Assembly: GCA_036388855.1 (NCBI GenBank)
Contig: DASVRA010000035.1
Span: forward strand, 1 to 64,000
Direction: 5' to 3'
Source: DASVRA01 sp036388855
GTDB taxonomy: Bacteria; Pseudomonadota; Alphaproteobacteria; Caulobacterales; Caulobacteraceae
DNA: 64,000 nucleotides
Shown: positions 34,291-41,659 of the stretch, piece by piece
How positions within the stretch are numbered: position 1 is the stretch's first letter
How the letters are laid out: each line of letters opens with the position of its first letter
Position numbers and translations under genes: made by a program
Notes under the pieces: model-generated
What the model was told of the DNA's origin: nothing
Seen by the model: only the letters and a program-made list of their open reading frames with translations
The model's database searches: none

Positions 34291-35325
34291 CTAGGTCCCC
34301 TTCACTCGGGCGACGAGGCGTTCGACATGGGCGATGGGGGTGTGCTGGGAGATTCCGTGGCCGAGGTTGAAGACCCAGGGGCCGGAGCTCCACTGCTCCA
34401 GCAGCTGGTCGATGCGGCGTTCGAGGGCCGCGCCGCCGGTCTGCAGCAGCAGGGGGTCGAGCGCGCCCTGGATTGGCTTGCCTGAGGCCTGGAGTCGGCG
34501 GCCGAGCGCGGCGGAGGCCTGGGTGTCGAGGCCGACGGCGGTGACGCCGGTGCGCTCGGCGTAGCCTTCCACAAGCGACCCGGCGCCCCTGGGGAAGCCG
34601 ATGATCGGCAGGTCCACGCCCTCGGCCCGGAGGCGCTCGACGATGGCGCCCTGCGGCCGGATAACCAGCCGCTCGAACAGGTCTTCGGGCAGGCCCTCGG
34701 CCCAGGACTCGAACAGCTGCAGGGTCTGGGCGCCGGACAGCGCCTGGAGCTTCAGGTAGCGCGCGGTGGCCTCGACCAGACAGCCCAGGAGGCCATCCAG
34801 CCGCTCCGGGTCCTCGTAGGCCATGGTGCGGGCGCGGGCCTTGTCGGGGCTGCCGCCGCCTTCGATCATGTAGGTGGCCACGGTCCAGGGGGCGCCGGCG
34901 AAGCCGATCAAGGCCCGCTGCGGCTCCAGCGCCTCGCGCACCCGCGCCAGGGTCTCGCCCACGGGGGCGAGCAGGCCGGTGACCGCGTCCATGGCGTTGT
35001 GCAAGTCGGTGTTGGACGGCAGCGGCCCGAGCTTGGGCCCTTCGCCGGCCTCGAAGCGCACCGGCTGGCCGAGCGCCAGGGGGATGAGCAGGATGTCGGC
35101 GAACACGATGGCGGCGTCGAGCGGGAAGCGGCGCATCGGCTGGAGGGTGACCTCGGCCGCCTTTTCGGGATCAAGGCAGAAGGCGATGAAGTCCGGCGCC
35201 TTGGCCCTCAGCTCCCGGTATTCGGGCAGGTAGCGGCCGGCCTGGCGCATCAGCCAGACCGGCGGCCGTTCGAGCGTCTCGCCCTCCAGGACGCGCAGAA
35301 GGGCGGGAGGGGCCTCGTCGCTCAT
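34291..35325 (-). CDS. hemE: Uroporphyrinogen decarboxylase
   Basis: 344 aa. Decarboxylates uroporphyrinogen III to coproporphyrinogen III. Signature PPVWLMRQAGRYLPEYRELR and the second motif GFAGAPWTVATYMIEG are intact. First gene of hemE-hemH-hemJ-GNAT, transcribed away from the presumed origin; in Caulobacter crescentus hemE also borders Cori and its promoter lies within it. Confidence 0.98.
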   Translation of the reverse strand: MSDEAPPALLRVLEGETLERPPVWLMRQAGRYLPEYRELRAKAPDFIAFCLDPEKAAEVTLQPMRRFPLDAAIVFADILLIPLALGQPVRFEAGEGPKLGPLPSNTDLHNAMDAVTGLLAPVGETLARVREALEPQRALIGFAGAPWTVATYMIEGGGSPDKARARTMAYEDPERLDGLLGCLVEATARYLKLQALSGAQTLQLFESWAEGLPEDLFERLVIRPQGAIVERLRAEGVDLPIIGFPRGAGSLVEGYAERTGVTAVGLDTQASAALGRRLQASGKPIQGALDPLLLQTGGAALERRIDQLLEQWSSGPWVFNLGHGISQHTPIAHVERLVARVKGT

Positions 35326-35371
35326 GCGGGCCTTCCTAGCCGTGCGTTCGCCAAGCCCTCAAGGCCGCACC

Positions 35372-35418
35372 CCTTCTTCTCCCTTCTTTCTTTTAAGAAG
35401 AGAAAGGAGGAGTCAGTA
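35372..35418. repeat. Imperfect inverted repeat and strand-switch tract in the origin gap
   Basis: A run of pyrimidines (CCCCTTCTTCTCCCTTCTTT then CTTTT) is followed directly by a run of purines (AAGAAGAGAAAGGAGGAG), giving an imperfect 16-18 bp inverted repeat centred on TTTTAA at about 35394. It is the most AT-rich part of the gap, a plausible unwinding or protein-binding element. Confidence 0.5.
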
Positions 35419-35725
35419 GAGGCGGGGAAGGCGGGGAAGGCGGCGGATTTCCGGCTCGGGCGCCGTGGCCGTCCACATCGCGGGCGCGCAAGAGGCTGCG
35501 GACTCGGAGGCCCTGTGGATTGTGGGGATGGGGTCGGTGGCCCTATAGATTCAGCAGGTTGCGGCGCTCGAACGCGGGCGCCGCCGGTGGGACGGCGGAT
35601 GCGGTCAACAGGCGCTGGAAAAACGGGAGGCGCGGCGGTTCACCGGTGGGCGAACCGGTGGGGCAAGCGCCAAGGAGGCCGTGGGATATCCCCGTCCTGG
35701 GCCTGCAACCCGCGAAAGGCGGGAT

Positions 35726-35733
35726 TGTTCCAC
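35726..35733. promoter_or_regulatory. Half parS-like sequence in the origin gap
   Basis: ATTGTTCCAC (35724-35733) equals the left arm of the parS palindromes found at 25035 and 28377, but the right arm is absent (TACGCC follows). It may be a decayed parS or chance. Confidence 0.3.
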
Positions 35734-35804
35734 TACGCCCCACAAAAAAGTTGCCAACCTGCCGGGGCGGCCGCCCACGCCCAGTCCACAGGCGCGGTGG
35801 AGCG

Positions 35805-36659
35805 ATGACGCCGGCGCCCCGGTTCGCCACCTACTTCCATGTCCACCTGGTGTCGGACTCCACGGGTGAGACCTTGAACGCCATGGCGCGGGCGGTCTGC
35901 GCCCGGTTCGACGACGTGCTGCCGATCGAGCACATCTACGCCCTGGTGCGCTCGCCGCGGCAGCTGAGCAAGGTGCTGGACGAGATCGGCGGGGCGCCGG
36001 GCGTGGTGCTGCACACCATCGTCGACCGGGAGCTGCGGGCCCAGCTGGAGCAGGGCTGCCGGGACCTGGAGCAGACCTGCATTGCCGCGCTGGATCCGTT
36101 GGTGGCGTCGCTGGCGCGTTACCTCGGGGCTTCGCTGTCCACGCGGGTGGGGGCGCAGCATGCGCTCGACGCCGATTATTTCGAACGGATGGACGCGTTG
36201 ACCTTCGCCATGGCGCACGACGACGGGCAGGGCGCGGAGAATCTGGAGGACGCGGACGTGGTGCTGGTGGGGGTGAGCCGCACCTCCAAGACGCCGACCA
36301 GCATCTATCTCGCCAATCGCGGGGTGCGCGCCGGCAACATCCCGTTGGTGCCGGGTTCCGAGCCGCCGCCGCAGCTGTTCCAGCTGAAGCGGCCGTTGGT
36401 GGTGGGACTGACGGTATCGCCCGACCGGCTGATCCAGATCCGCCGCAACCGCCTGCTCAGCCTGCGGGAGGAGCGGGAGAGCGCCTATATCGAGGAGCAG
36501 TCGGTGCGGGAGGAGATCGTGCGCGCCAAGCGCATGTTCGACCGGCGCGGGTGGCCGGTGATCGACGTCACCCGCCGCTCGATCGAGGAGACGGCGGCGG
36601 CGGTGATCAACCTGCTGTCGGCGCGGCGGGGGGAAACCGGCCAGGTGGTGACCGCCTGA
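35805..36659 (+). CDS. Kinase-pyrophosphorylase (pyruvate, phosphate dikinase regulatory protein)
   Basis: 284 aa. Members phosphorylate and dephosphorylate a threonine of pyruvate phosphate dikinase or PEP synthetase. Signature FHVHLVSDSTGET at the N-terminus and the nucleotide-binding loop VGVSRTSKTPTSIYLANRG near residue 150. The homologue flanks Cori in Caulobacter crescentus (RP001). Stop and maf start share one base (TGATG). In-frame sequence upstream of the ATG is origin DNA and not coding. Confidence 0.92.
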   Translation: MTPAPRFATYFHVHLVSDSTGETLNAMARAVCARFDDVLPIEHIYALVRSPRQLSKVLDEIGGAPGVVLHTIVDRELRAQLEQGCRDLEQTCIAALDPLVASLARYLGASLSTRVGAQHALDADYFERMDALTFAMAHDDGQGAENLEDADVVLVGVSRTSKTPTSIYLANRGVRAGNIPLVPGSEPPPQLFQLKRPLVVGLTVSPDRLIQIRRNRLLSLREERESAYIEEQSVREEIVRAKRMFDRRGWPVIDVTRRSIEETAAAVINLLSARRGETGQVVTA

Positions 36660-37249
36660 TGCGGCTGGTGCTGGCCTCCACCAGCGCGGCCAGGCGAGCG
36701 ATGCTGGCGAGCGCGGGTCTGTCCTTCGAGGCGGCGGCCCCTGGTACGGACGAGGAGGCGGCCAAGGCCCGGCTGCTGGCCAAGGGCGCTTCACCGTTGA
36801 AGGTGGCGGAGATGCTTGCGGCGATGAAGGCGGTGGAGGTGTCCGAGCGCGAGCCGGGACTGGTGATCGGCGCCGACCAGACGCTCGACCTCGACGGCGA
36901 ACTCATCGGCAAGGCGCACGACCTGGAGGAGGCGCGCTACCGGCTTTACCAGCTGCGCGGACGTAGTCACCGACTGCATTCGGCCGTGGTCGCCGCCGAG
37001 GCCGGCCAGCCGGTCTGGCGGGCGAGCGACAGCGCGACGCTTAGCGTGCGGGTGTTCAGCGAGGACTTTCTTGATGGGTATTTAGAGCGGAACGGCGAGC
37101 GCCTGCTGGGCTCGGTCGGCTGCTACCAGCTGGAGGGCGAGGGCGCGCAGCTGTTCGATACGGTGGAGGGCGACTACTTCACCATCCTGGGTATGCCGCT
37201 GCTGCCGCTGCTGGGTTTCCTGCGCAAGCGGGGAGTGCTGCCGGAATGA
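36659..37249 (+). CDS. maf: Maf-family nucleotide pyrophosphatase
   Basis: 196 aa. Hydrolyses non-canonical or modified nucleoside triphosphates. [19 protein letters not shown] is the Maf N-terminal motif (S-x-R-R), followed by [14 protein letters not shown] and a C-terminal [14 protein letters not shown]. Coupled to the upstream gene by TGATG and to coaE by ATGA. In Caulobacter I recall aroE between maf and coaE; it is absent here. Confidence 0.92.
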   Translation: MRLVLASTSAARRAMLASAGLSFEAAAPGTDEEAAKARLLAKGASPLKVAEMLAAMKAVEVSEREPGLVIGADQTLDLDGELIGKAHDLEEARYRLYQLRGRSHRLHSAVVAAEAGQPVWRASDSATLSVRVFSEDFLDGYLERNGERLLGSVGCYQLEGEGAQLFDTVEGDYFTILGMPLLPLLGFLRKRGVLPE

Positions 37250-37884
37250 TCAGGCTGGCGCTTACCGGCTCAATCGGCATGGGCAAGTCCACCACGGCGG
37301 CCATGTTCGCCGACGAGGGCGTTCCGGTGTTCGACTCCGACGCCGCGGTGCATGCGCTTTATGGCGAGGGCGGCGAGGCAGTGTTCCACGTGGAACAATT
37401 GTTCCCCGGCGTGACGGTTGGCGGCCGGGTCGACCGCGGCGGACTTGCGCGGCGGGTTACGGGAGACGCCGAAGCGCTCGCCCGGCTCGAAGCGATCGTC
37501 CACCCGTTGGTGATGGAGCGCCGGGCCCTGTTCCTGCGCGAAGCGGAGCGCCGGGGCGAGGCGGTGGTGGTGCTCGACATCCCGCTCCTGTTCGAGACCG
37601 GGCGGGAGGGGGAGACCGACGCGGTGGTGGTGGTCACCGCGCCAGCGGAGGTGCAGCGCGAGCGGGTGCTGAGCCGGGCGGGCATGGACGAAGCCAAGTT
37701 CGCCGCCCTGCACGCGCGCCAAGTTCCGGACGCGGAGAAGCGGGCGCGGGCCGACTTCGTTGTAGACACCAGCCGGGGCATGGAGGCGGCGCGCGAGCAG
37801 GTGCGGCTTATCCTCTCAGCCGTGCGCAACCCCCAGTTCAAGGCCAAGGCAGAGGTTGAAGGCGGCGGCGAACCACAGCAATGA
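37246..37884 (+). CDS. coaE: Dephospho-CoA kinase
   Basis: 212 aa. Last step of coenzyme A synthesis. P-loop [16 protein letters not shown], the conserved [12 protein letters not shown], the lid region around IVHPLV and the DIPLLFETG motif are present. The palindrome at 37382-37397 lies inside the gene and is read as VFHVEQL between the P-loop domain and the CoA-binding region. The C-terminus is a few residues longer than usual. Confidence 0.95.
   Translation: MIRLALTGSIGMGKSTTAAMFADEGVPVFDSDAAVHALYGEGGEAVFHVEQLFPGVTVGGRVDRGGLARRVTGDAEALARLEAIVHPLVMERRALFLREAERRGEAVVVLDIPLLFETGREGETDAVVVVTAPAEVQRERVLSRAGMDEAKFAALHARQVPDAEKRARADFVVDTSRGMEAAREQVRLILSAVRNPQFKAKAEVEGGGEPQQ
37382..37397. promoter_or_regulatory. 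parS site 4, inside coaE
   Basis: TGTTCCACGTGGAACA, identical to the 16-bp core of sites 2 and 3, followed by ATTGTTCC. It is the only full parS found on the dnaQ side of the presumed origin, about 1.7 kb from the gap. Confidence 0.93.
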
Positions 37885-37891
37885 TTCCGCC

Positions 37892-38596
37892 ATGGCGCGC
37901 GAGATCGTCCTCGACACCGAGACCACCGGCCTGGACTACCGGAGCGGCCACCGGCTGATCGAAATCGGCTGCATCGAGCTCGAGGACTTCCTGCCTACCG
38001 GGCGGCATTTCCACCGCTACGTCGATCCCTGCCGCGACATCGAGCACGGGGCGGTGCAGGTGCACGGCCTGACCACCGCCTTCCTCACCGGCAAGCCGAA
38101 GTTCGGCGACCGGGAGATCTGCGAGGAGCTGCTCGACTTCATCGGCGACGCGGTGCTGGTGGCCCACAACGCCAGCTTCGACCGGGGCTTCGTCAACTGG
38201 GAGCTGGAGCTGTGCGGCCGGGCGGTCATCCCGGAGCATCGCTGGGTCGATACGCTGCAACTGGCGCAGCGGCGGTTTCCGGGGATGCACAACTCCCTGG
38301 ACGTGCTGTGCAAGCGCTTCCGCATCTCACTGGTCGAGCGCGAGAAGCACGGGGCGCTGATCGACGCCAAGCTGCTGGCGTCGGTGTATCTGGAGCTGCA
38401 GGGCGGGCGCGAGCGGGGGCTGGACCTGACCCCGAGCGTGCTGAACACGGCGGTGGCTTTGGCCAAGCAGTCCGCCTACGGCCCCCGCCCGCGGCCGCTG
38501 GCGCCACGCTCGACGGAAGCGGAACGAGCGGCGCATGAGGCGTTCGTGCGCGGCTCGCTGACCGACGCGGCGGTCTGGCTGAAGCAGGGGCTCTGA
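37892..38596 (+). CDS. dnaQ: DNA polymerase III epsilon subunit, 3'-5' proofreading exonuclease
   Basis: 234 aa DEDDh exonuclease. ExoI IVLDTETTGLD (Asp8, Glu10), ExoII VLVAHNASFDRGF and ExoIII REKHGALIDAKLLA (His, Asp) are all present. The C-terminal 60 residues would contact the alpha subunit. Start chosen at 37892, where the exonuclease domain begins immediately. Convergent with secB, 4 bases between stops. Confidence 0.95.
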   Translation: MAREIVLDTETTGLDYRSGHRLIEIGCIELEDFLPTGRHFHRYVDPCRDIEHGAVQVHGLTTAFLTGKPKFGDREICEELLDFIGDAVLVAHNASFDRGFVNWELELCGRAVIPEHRWVDTLQLAQRRFPGMHNSLDVLCKRFRISLVEREKHGALIDAKLLASVYLELQGGRERGLDLTPSVLNTAVALAKQSAYGPRPRPLAPRSTEAERAAHEAFVRGSLTDAAVWLKQGL

Positions 38597-38600
38597 AGCC

Positions 38601-39092
38601 TCAGGCTTCTCCCGCCGGCTCCGCCTGCTGCAGGCCCTGCTGCTGCTGCTTTTGAGCGAAGTAGATGCCGGCGAAGTCGAGCGGGTCGAGCAGGAAGGGG
38701 GGGAAGCCGCCCTGGACCGACAGCTCGCCAATGATCTGGCGCACGAAGGGGAAGAGCAGGCGCGGGCACTCGATCATCAGGATCGGCTCGACCTGGTCCT
38801 CGGGGAAACCGGTCACTTGGAACAGACCGCCGTAGAGCAGCTCGCAGTGGAATACCGCGGCGGCGTCGCGCTGGGCGTTGGCGGAGATCTTCAGGTCAAC
38901 CTCGTAGAGGCCGTCGGGGCGCCCGCGCGCGTTCATCTCCACGCCCACGTCCATCTGCGGCTGGGCCGAGGCGGTTCGCAGCGAGTCCGGAGCGTTGGGG
39001 TTCTCAAAGGAGAGGTCGCGGATGAACTGGGCCATTACGCGCAGGCCGGGCTGGGCCTCGGCGCCGGTGTCTGGGGCGGGAACGTCGGTCAT
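38601..39092 (-). CDS. secB: Protein-export chaperone SecB
   Basis: 163 aa tetrameric chaperone that hands unfolded precursors to Sec[18 protein letters not shown] at residues 22-38 and [15 protein letters not shown] with [13 protein letters not shown] near the C-terminus are the SecB hallmarks. Tail is Gln-rich. Divergent from the TimA gene, with 113 bases of shared upstream region. Confidence 0.97.
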   Translation of the reverse strand: MTDVPAPDTGAEAQPGLRVMAQFIRDLSFENPNAPDSLRTASAQPQMDVGVEMNARGRPDGLYEVDLKISANAQRDAAAVFHCELLYGGLFQVTGFPEDQVEPILMIECPRLLFPFVRQIIGELSVQGGFPPFLLDPLDFAGIYFAQKQQQQGLQQAEPAGEA

Positions 39093-39205
39093 GAGAGGCG
39101 GCCTCGGAATTGGAGGCGCGGCCCTAGCACGGGGGCCTTCGCGCGCGCAACGAGAGCCCTGACGCGGGCGCGCCGCTCGCCTATATTGCCCCGGCAGCCG
39201 AACCC

Positions 39206-39817
39206 GTGGGTCCCGTGGAACTGATCATCCTCGCCATCCTGGCCGTCGTGGTCCTCTACCAGCTTTACGCTGTGCTTGGCCGGCGCATGGGCCGCCAACC
39301 GGGCGACGCCAAGCCCGCGCCGGCGCGACCGGCCGCGCGCGAGCCGCTGCGACCGGCCGAGGAGCCGAAGCCGCGGCTGGAGGCCGAGGGGCTGGCGGCG
39401 CTGCGGACGCGAGATCCGCGCTTCGACCCTGAACATTTCCTCCAGGGCGCGCGGTCCGCCTATGAGACCATCGTGCGCGGCTTCGCGGCCGGCGACCGCG
39501 AAGCCCTGCGCCGCCTGGTGGCGCCCGAGGCGATGACCGCCTTCGAGCAGGGCATCGACGCGCGCGAGGCCGAGGGCCGCAGCGAGGCGGTGGAGTTCCA
39601 GCACGCCCCGCGCGCCGACCTGGACAAGGTCGAGCTGAACGGCGACCGCGCCCGGGTCCGCACCCGCTTCCTGGCCGAGTTCAGGAGCCGCACCAAGGGC
39701 CCTGAGGGCGAGGCTGTGGACGACCGCCGCACCGCGGAGCTGTGGACCTTCGAGCGCGACCTCACCAGCCCCGACCCGAACTGGACCCTGGTCCGGGTGG
39801 AGGCGGCCGAAGCCTGA
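39206..39817 (+). CDS. Tim44/TimA-family membrane-anchored adaptor
   Basis: 203 aa. One N-terminal membrane helix ([20 protein letters not shown]), a proline/alanine-rich linker, then a Tim44-like domain from about residue 65 ([21 protein letters not shown] to the conserved EEFR-like and ELWTFERDL). The alphaproteobacterial homologue of mitochondrial Tim44, of uncertain function at the inner membrane. GTG start (39206 or 39215). Stop shares one base with the mltA start. Confidence 0.9.
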   Translation: MGPVELIILAILAVVVLYQLYAVLGRRMGRQPGDAKPAPARPAAREPLRPAEEPKPRLEAEGLAALRTRDPRFDPEHFLQGARSAYETIVRGFAAGDREALRRLVAPEAMTAFEQGIDAREAEGRSEAVEFQHAPRADLDKVELNGDRARVRTRFLAEFRSRTKGPEGEAVDDRRTAELWTFERDLTSPDPNWTLVRVEAAEA

Positions 39818-40842
39818 TGCGCCGCCCCGGCGCGCCCGCCGCCGCGGCCCTGGCCCTGCTGGCCGCCGGATGCGTGACGCGGTCGCCTCCCGCGCCGAAG
39901 GCGCTGCCGCTGAGCGCACTCCCGGGGTGGGCGGGGGAGGACCACTCCCAAGCCCTGACAGCACTCAAGACGGCTTGCCAGGTGCGGGCGCGCGCCATCT
40001 CGCTCCCGGTGGCCGCCTGCTCCGAACCAACGGAGGGCGCGGCAACTTCGCCCTCTCAGGCGAGGCGGTTTCTAGAGGCGAATTTCCACGCCGAGCCGCT
40101 GCCGGGCGAGGGGCTGCTGACCGCATACTACGCACCGGTCTACCCCGCGCGCATGACCAGGGCGCCGCCGTTCACGGCGCCGGTCCGGCCGGCGCCGGAC
40201 CTGGCCCTCTTCCGCGGCGCCTCGCCGTCACGGGCGGAGATCGAGGCGGCGCCGGCGCCTGGCGCGCTCGCCTGGATGCGGCCGGAGGATCTGTTCTTCC
40301 TGCAGATCCAGGGATCGGGGGTGCTCACGCTGCCGGATGGACGGCGGCTGCGCGCCGCCTTCGCGGCCCACAACGACCGGCCGTTCGTGGGCTTGGCGAA
40401 GATCATGCTTGAGCGGGGGCTGCTCGCGGACGAGGCGACCTCCGCCGAAGCGATCCGCGCATGGCTGGCCGCCCATCGCGGTCCTGAAGCCGACGCGCTG
40501 ATGCGTGAGAACGCGCGGTATGTGTTTTTTCAGCTGGCGGCGGACGATGGGGGAGAGCCGAAGGGCGCGGCGGGCGTGCCGCTGCCCCCGGGGCGGGCCA
40601 TCGCGGTGGACCGAGCGCAGCATGGGTTGGGCGGCCTCTACTGGATCGCAGCGGAGGCGCCCGCGCTGAGCGGCGCGCGCGCCCGCTATGGGCGGCTGGC
40701 CGCGGCGTTGGACACGGGCGGCGCGATCTTGGGGATGGTGCGGGCCGACCTCTACCTGGGGACAGGCGAGGCGGCGGGGCGGGAAGCGGGGACGGTGCGC
40801 CACCGGCTGCGGATGTGGCGGCTCGTGCCGGTGAGGCGATGA
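39817..40842 (+). CDS. mltA: Membrane-bound lytic murein transglycosylase A
   Basis: 341 aa lipoprotein: lipobox LLAAGC at residues 18-23. Cleaves peptidoglycan glycan strands in the periplasm. MltA domain with YYAPVYPARM and FFLQIQGSGVLTLPDG, then the 3D domain with AALDTGGAILG carrying the catalytic aspartate. Coupled on both sides (TGATG upstream, ATGA downstream). Confidence 0.95.
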   Translation: MRRPGAPAAAALALLAAGCVTRSPPAPKALPLSALPGWAGEDHSQALTALKTACQVRARAISLPVAACSEPTEGAATSPSQARRFLEANFHAEPLPGEGLLTAYYAPVYPARMTRAPPFTAPVRPAPDLALFRGASPSRAEIEAAPAPGALAWMRPEDLFFLQIQGSGVLTLPDGRRLRAAFAAHNDRPFVGLAKIMLERGLLADEATSAEAIRAWLAAHRGPEADALMRENARYVFFQLAADDGGEPKGAAGVPLPPGRAIAVDRAQHGLGGLYWIAAEAPALSGARARYGRLAAALDTGGAILGMVRADLYLGTGEAAGREAGTVRHRLRMWRLVPVRR

Positions 40843-41351
40843 AGCGCCCGCTCGCGCCCGAGGAGCTGCGGCTGTGGTCGCGGGTGGTGGAGGATGTGCA
40901 GCCGAGGCCGGGCGTCGAGCCGCCGCCGGCCCCGCCGGAGCCCGAGCCGGCGGCCACGGGCGTCAGGCCGAGCGTTCAGCCCCCGCCTCGGCCCGCGCCA
41001 AGAACGCGCGCGCGAGGGGGGCCGCACACGATCGAGCCCAATCGCGTCCGGCGCATCTCGTTGGGACGCGAGGCCACCGGCGCGCCGCTCGATTTGCACG
41101 GCATGAGCCAGGCCGAGGCGCAGAACCGGCTGACCGAGTTCGTGCTGTGCGCGCAGGCGGAAGGCAGGCGCGCGGTGCTGGTGATCACCGGCAAGGGGCC
41201 GGGCGGCGATGGGGTGCTGCGCCGCAACGCGCCGGAATGGCTGGCCTCGCCGCTGCTGCGCGGGGTGGTGGCGGGCGTGTCGGAGGCGCGGCCGCGCCAC
41301 GGCGGCAAAGGCGCGCTTTATGTGGCGCTGAAGCGGCGGGCGGAGCGGTAG
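40839..41351 (+). CDS. Smr-domain protein
   Basis: 170 aa. A proline-rich, probably disordered N-terminal half (residues 25-65) followed by a Smr domain from about residue 88: LDLHGMSQAEAQNRLTEFV, VLVITGKGPGGDGVLR and GGKGALYVALKR. Smr domains are putative nucleases linked to ribosome rescue or mismatch repair. Stop-start overlap with mltA, an arrangement I recall from other alphaproteobacteria. Confidence 0.93.
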   Translation: MKRPLAPEELRLWSRVVEDVQPRPGVEPPPAPPEPEPAATGVRPSVQPPPRPAPRTRARGGPHTIEPNRVRRISLGREATGAPLDLHGMSQAEAQNRLTEFVLCAQAEGRRAVLVITGKGPGGDGVLRRNAPEWLASPLLRGVVAGVSEARPRHGGKGALYVALKRRAER

Positions 41352-41377
41352 TTTTGCCGCCTGCGACGCCATGGCCG

Positions 41378-41394
41378 TTGCGAATGAGTTGCAA
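41378..41394 (+). promoter_or_regulatory. Candidate Fur-type iron operator upstream of bfd
   Basis: TTGCGAATGAGTTGCAA is an imperfect 17-bp inverted repeat about 45 bases before the bfd start, followed by TAGACT (41411) as a possible -10. It resembles alphaproteobacterial Fur boxes built from TGCnA arms. A near-identical stretch occurs upstream of bfr at 45146. Confidence 0.5.
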
Positions 41395-41439
41395 ACTCTG
41401 CCGGCTGGGTTAGACTGCGGTCGCGGCTGGAGGACGGGC

Positions 41440-41625
41440 GTGTACGTCTGCAATTGTAACGGCATACGGGAGCGCGAGGTGCGCGCGGCGATCGACGCGG
41501 GCGCGCGCCGGCCGGCCGACGTGTTCCGGGCGCGGCAGTGCAAGCCGCAGTGCGCCCGCTGCGTCTGCGATATGCGCCAGATGATCGACAGCTCGCGCCA
41601 AGCGCTGAAGTTCGCGGCGGAATAG
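41440..41625 (+). CDS. bfd: Bacterioferritin-associated ferredoxin-like [2Fe-2S] protein
   Basis: 61 aa from a GTG at 41440 with GGAGGA 5 bases upstream. Four cysteines in the Bfd arrangement, VCNCNG and CKPQCARC, bind a [2Fe-2S] cluster; Bfd donates electrons to bacterioferritin to release stored iron. An upstream in-frame ATG at 41371 would include the candidate Fur box and is unlikely. The bacterioferritin gene lies 3 kb away on the other strand. Confidence 0.88.
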   Translation: MYVCNCNGIREREVRAAIDAGARRPADVFRARQCKPQCARCVCDMRQMIDSSRQALKFAAE

Positions 41626-41659
41626 GCGGAGGCCCTTCTAGTAGGGCCTGTCCGCCGCT

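Larger units (their letters stand above)
35326..35804. other. Presumed chromosomal origin of replication (Cori equivalent)
   Basis: The 479-base gap between divergent hemE and the kinase-pyrophosphorylase gene corresponds to the position of Cori in Caulobacter crescentus. No open frame in it looks real. Visible elements are a pyrimidine/purine strand switch at 35372-35418, weak DnaA-box matches (TGTGGATTG at 35514-35522, 7 of 9; CCGTCCACA at 35469-35477 and CAGTCCACA at 35782-35790, 6 of 9), TGGGGA at 35523-35528, three CCGGTGGG copies (35584, 35643, 35655), an A6 tract near 35743 and a half parS at 35726. Only one TTAA occurs, so no TTAA-N7-TTAA CtrA site is present. Assignment rests mainly on synteny. 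Confidence 0.7.

Noticed and set aside
35393..35396. TTAA in the origin gap as a CtrA site
   Set aside because: A single half site without a partner at seven bases distance.
35520..35804. In-frame extension of the kinase-pyrophosphorylase gene into the origin gap
   Set aside because: Arg/Gly-rich, no conservation, and the family motif starts just after the chosen ATG.
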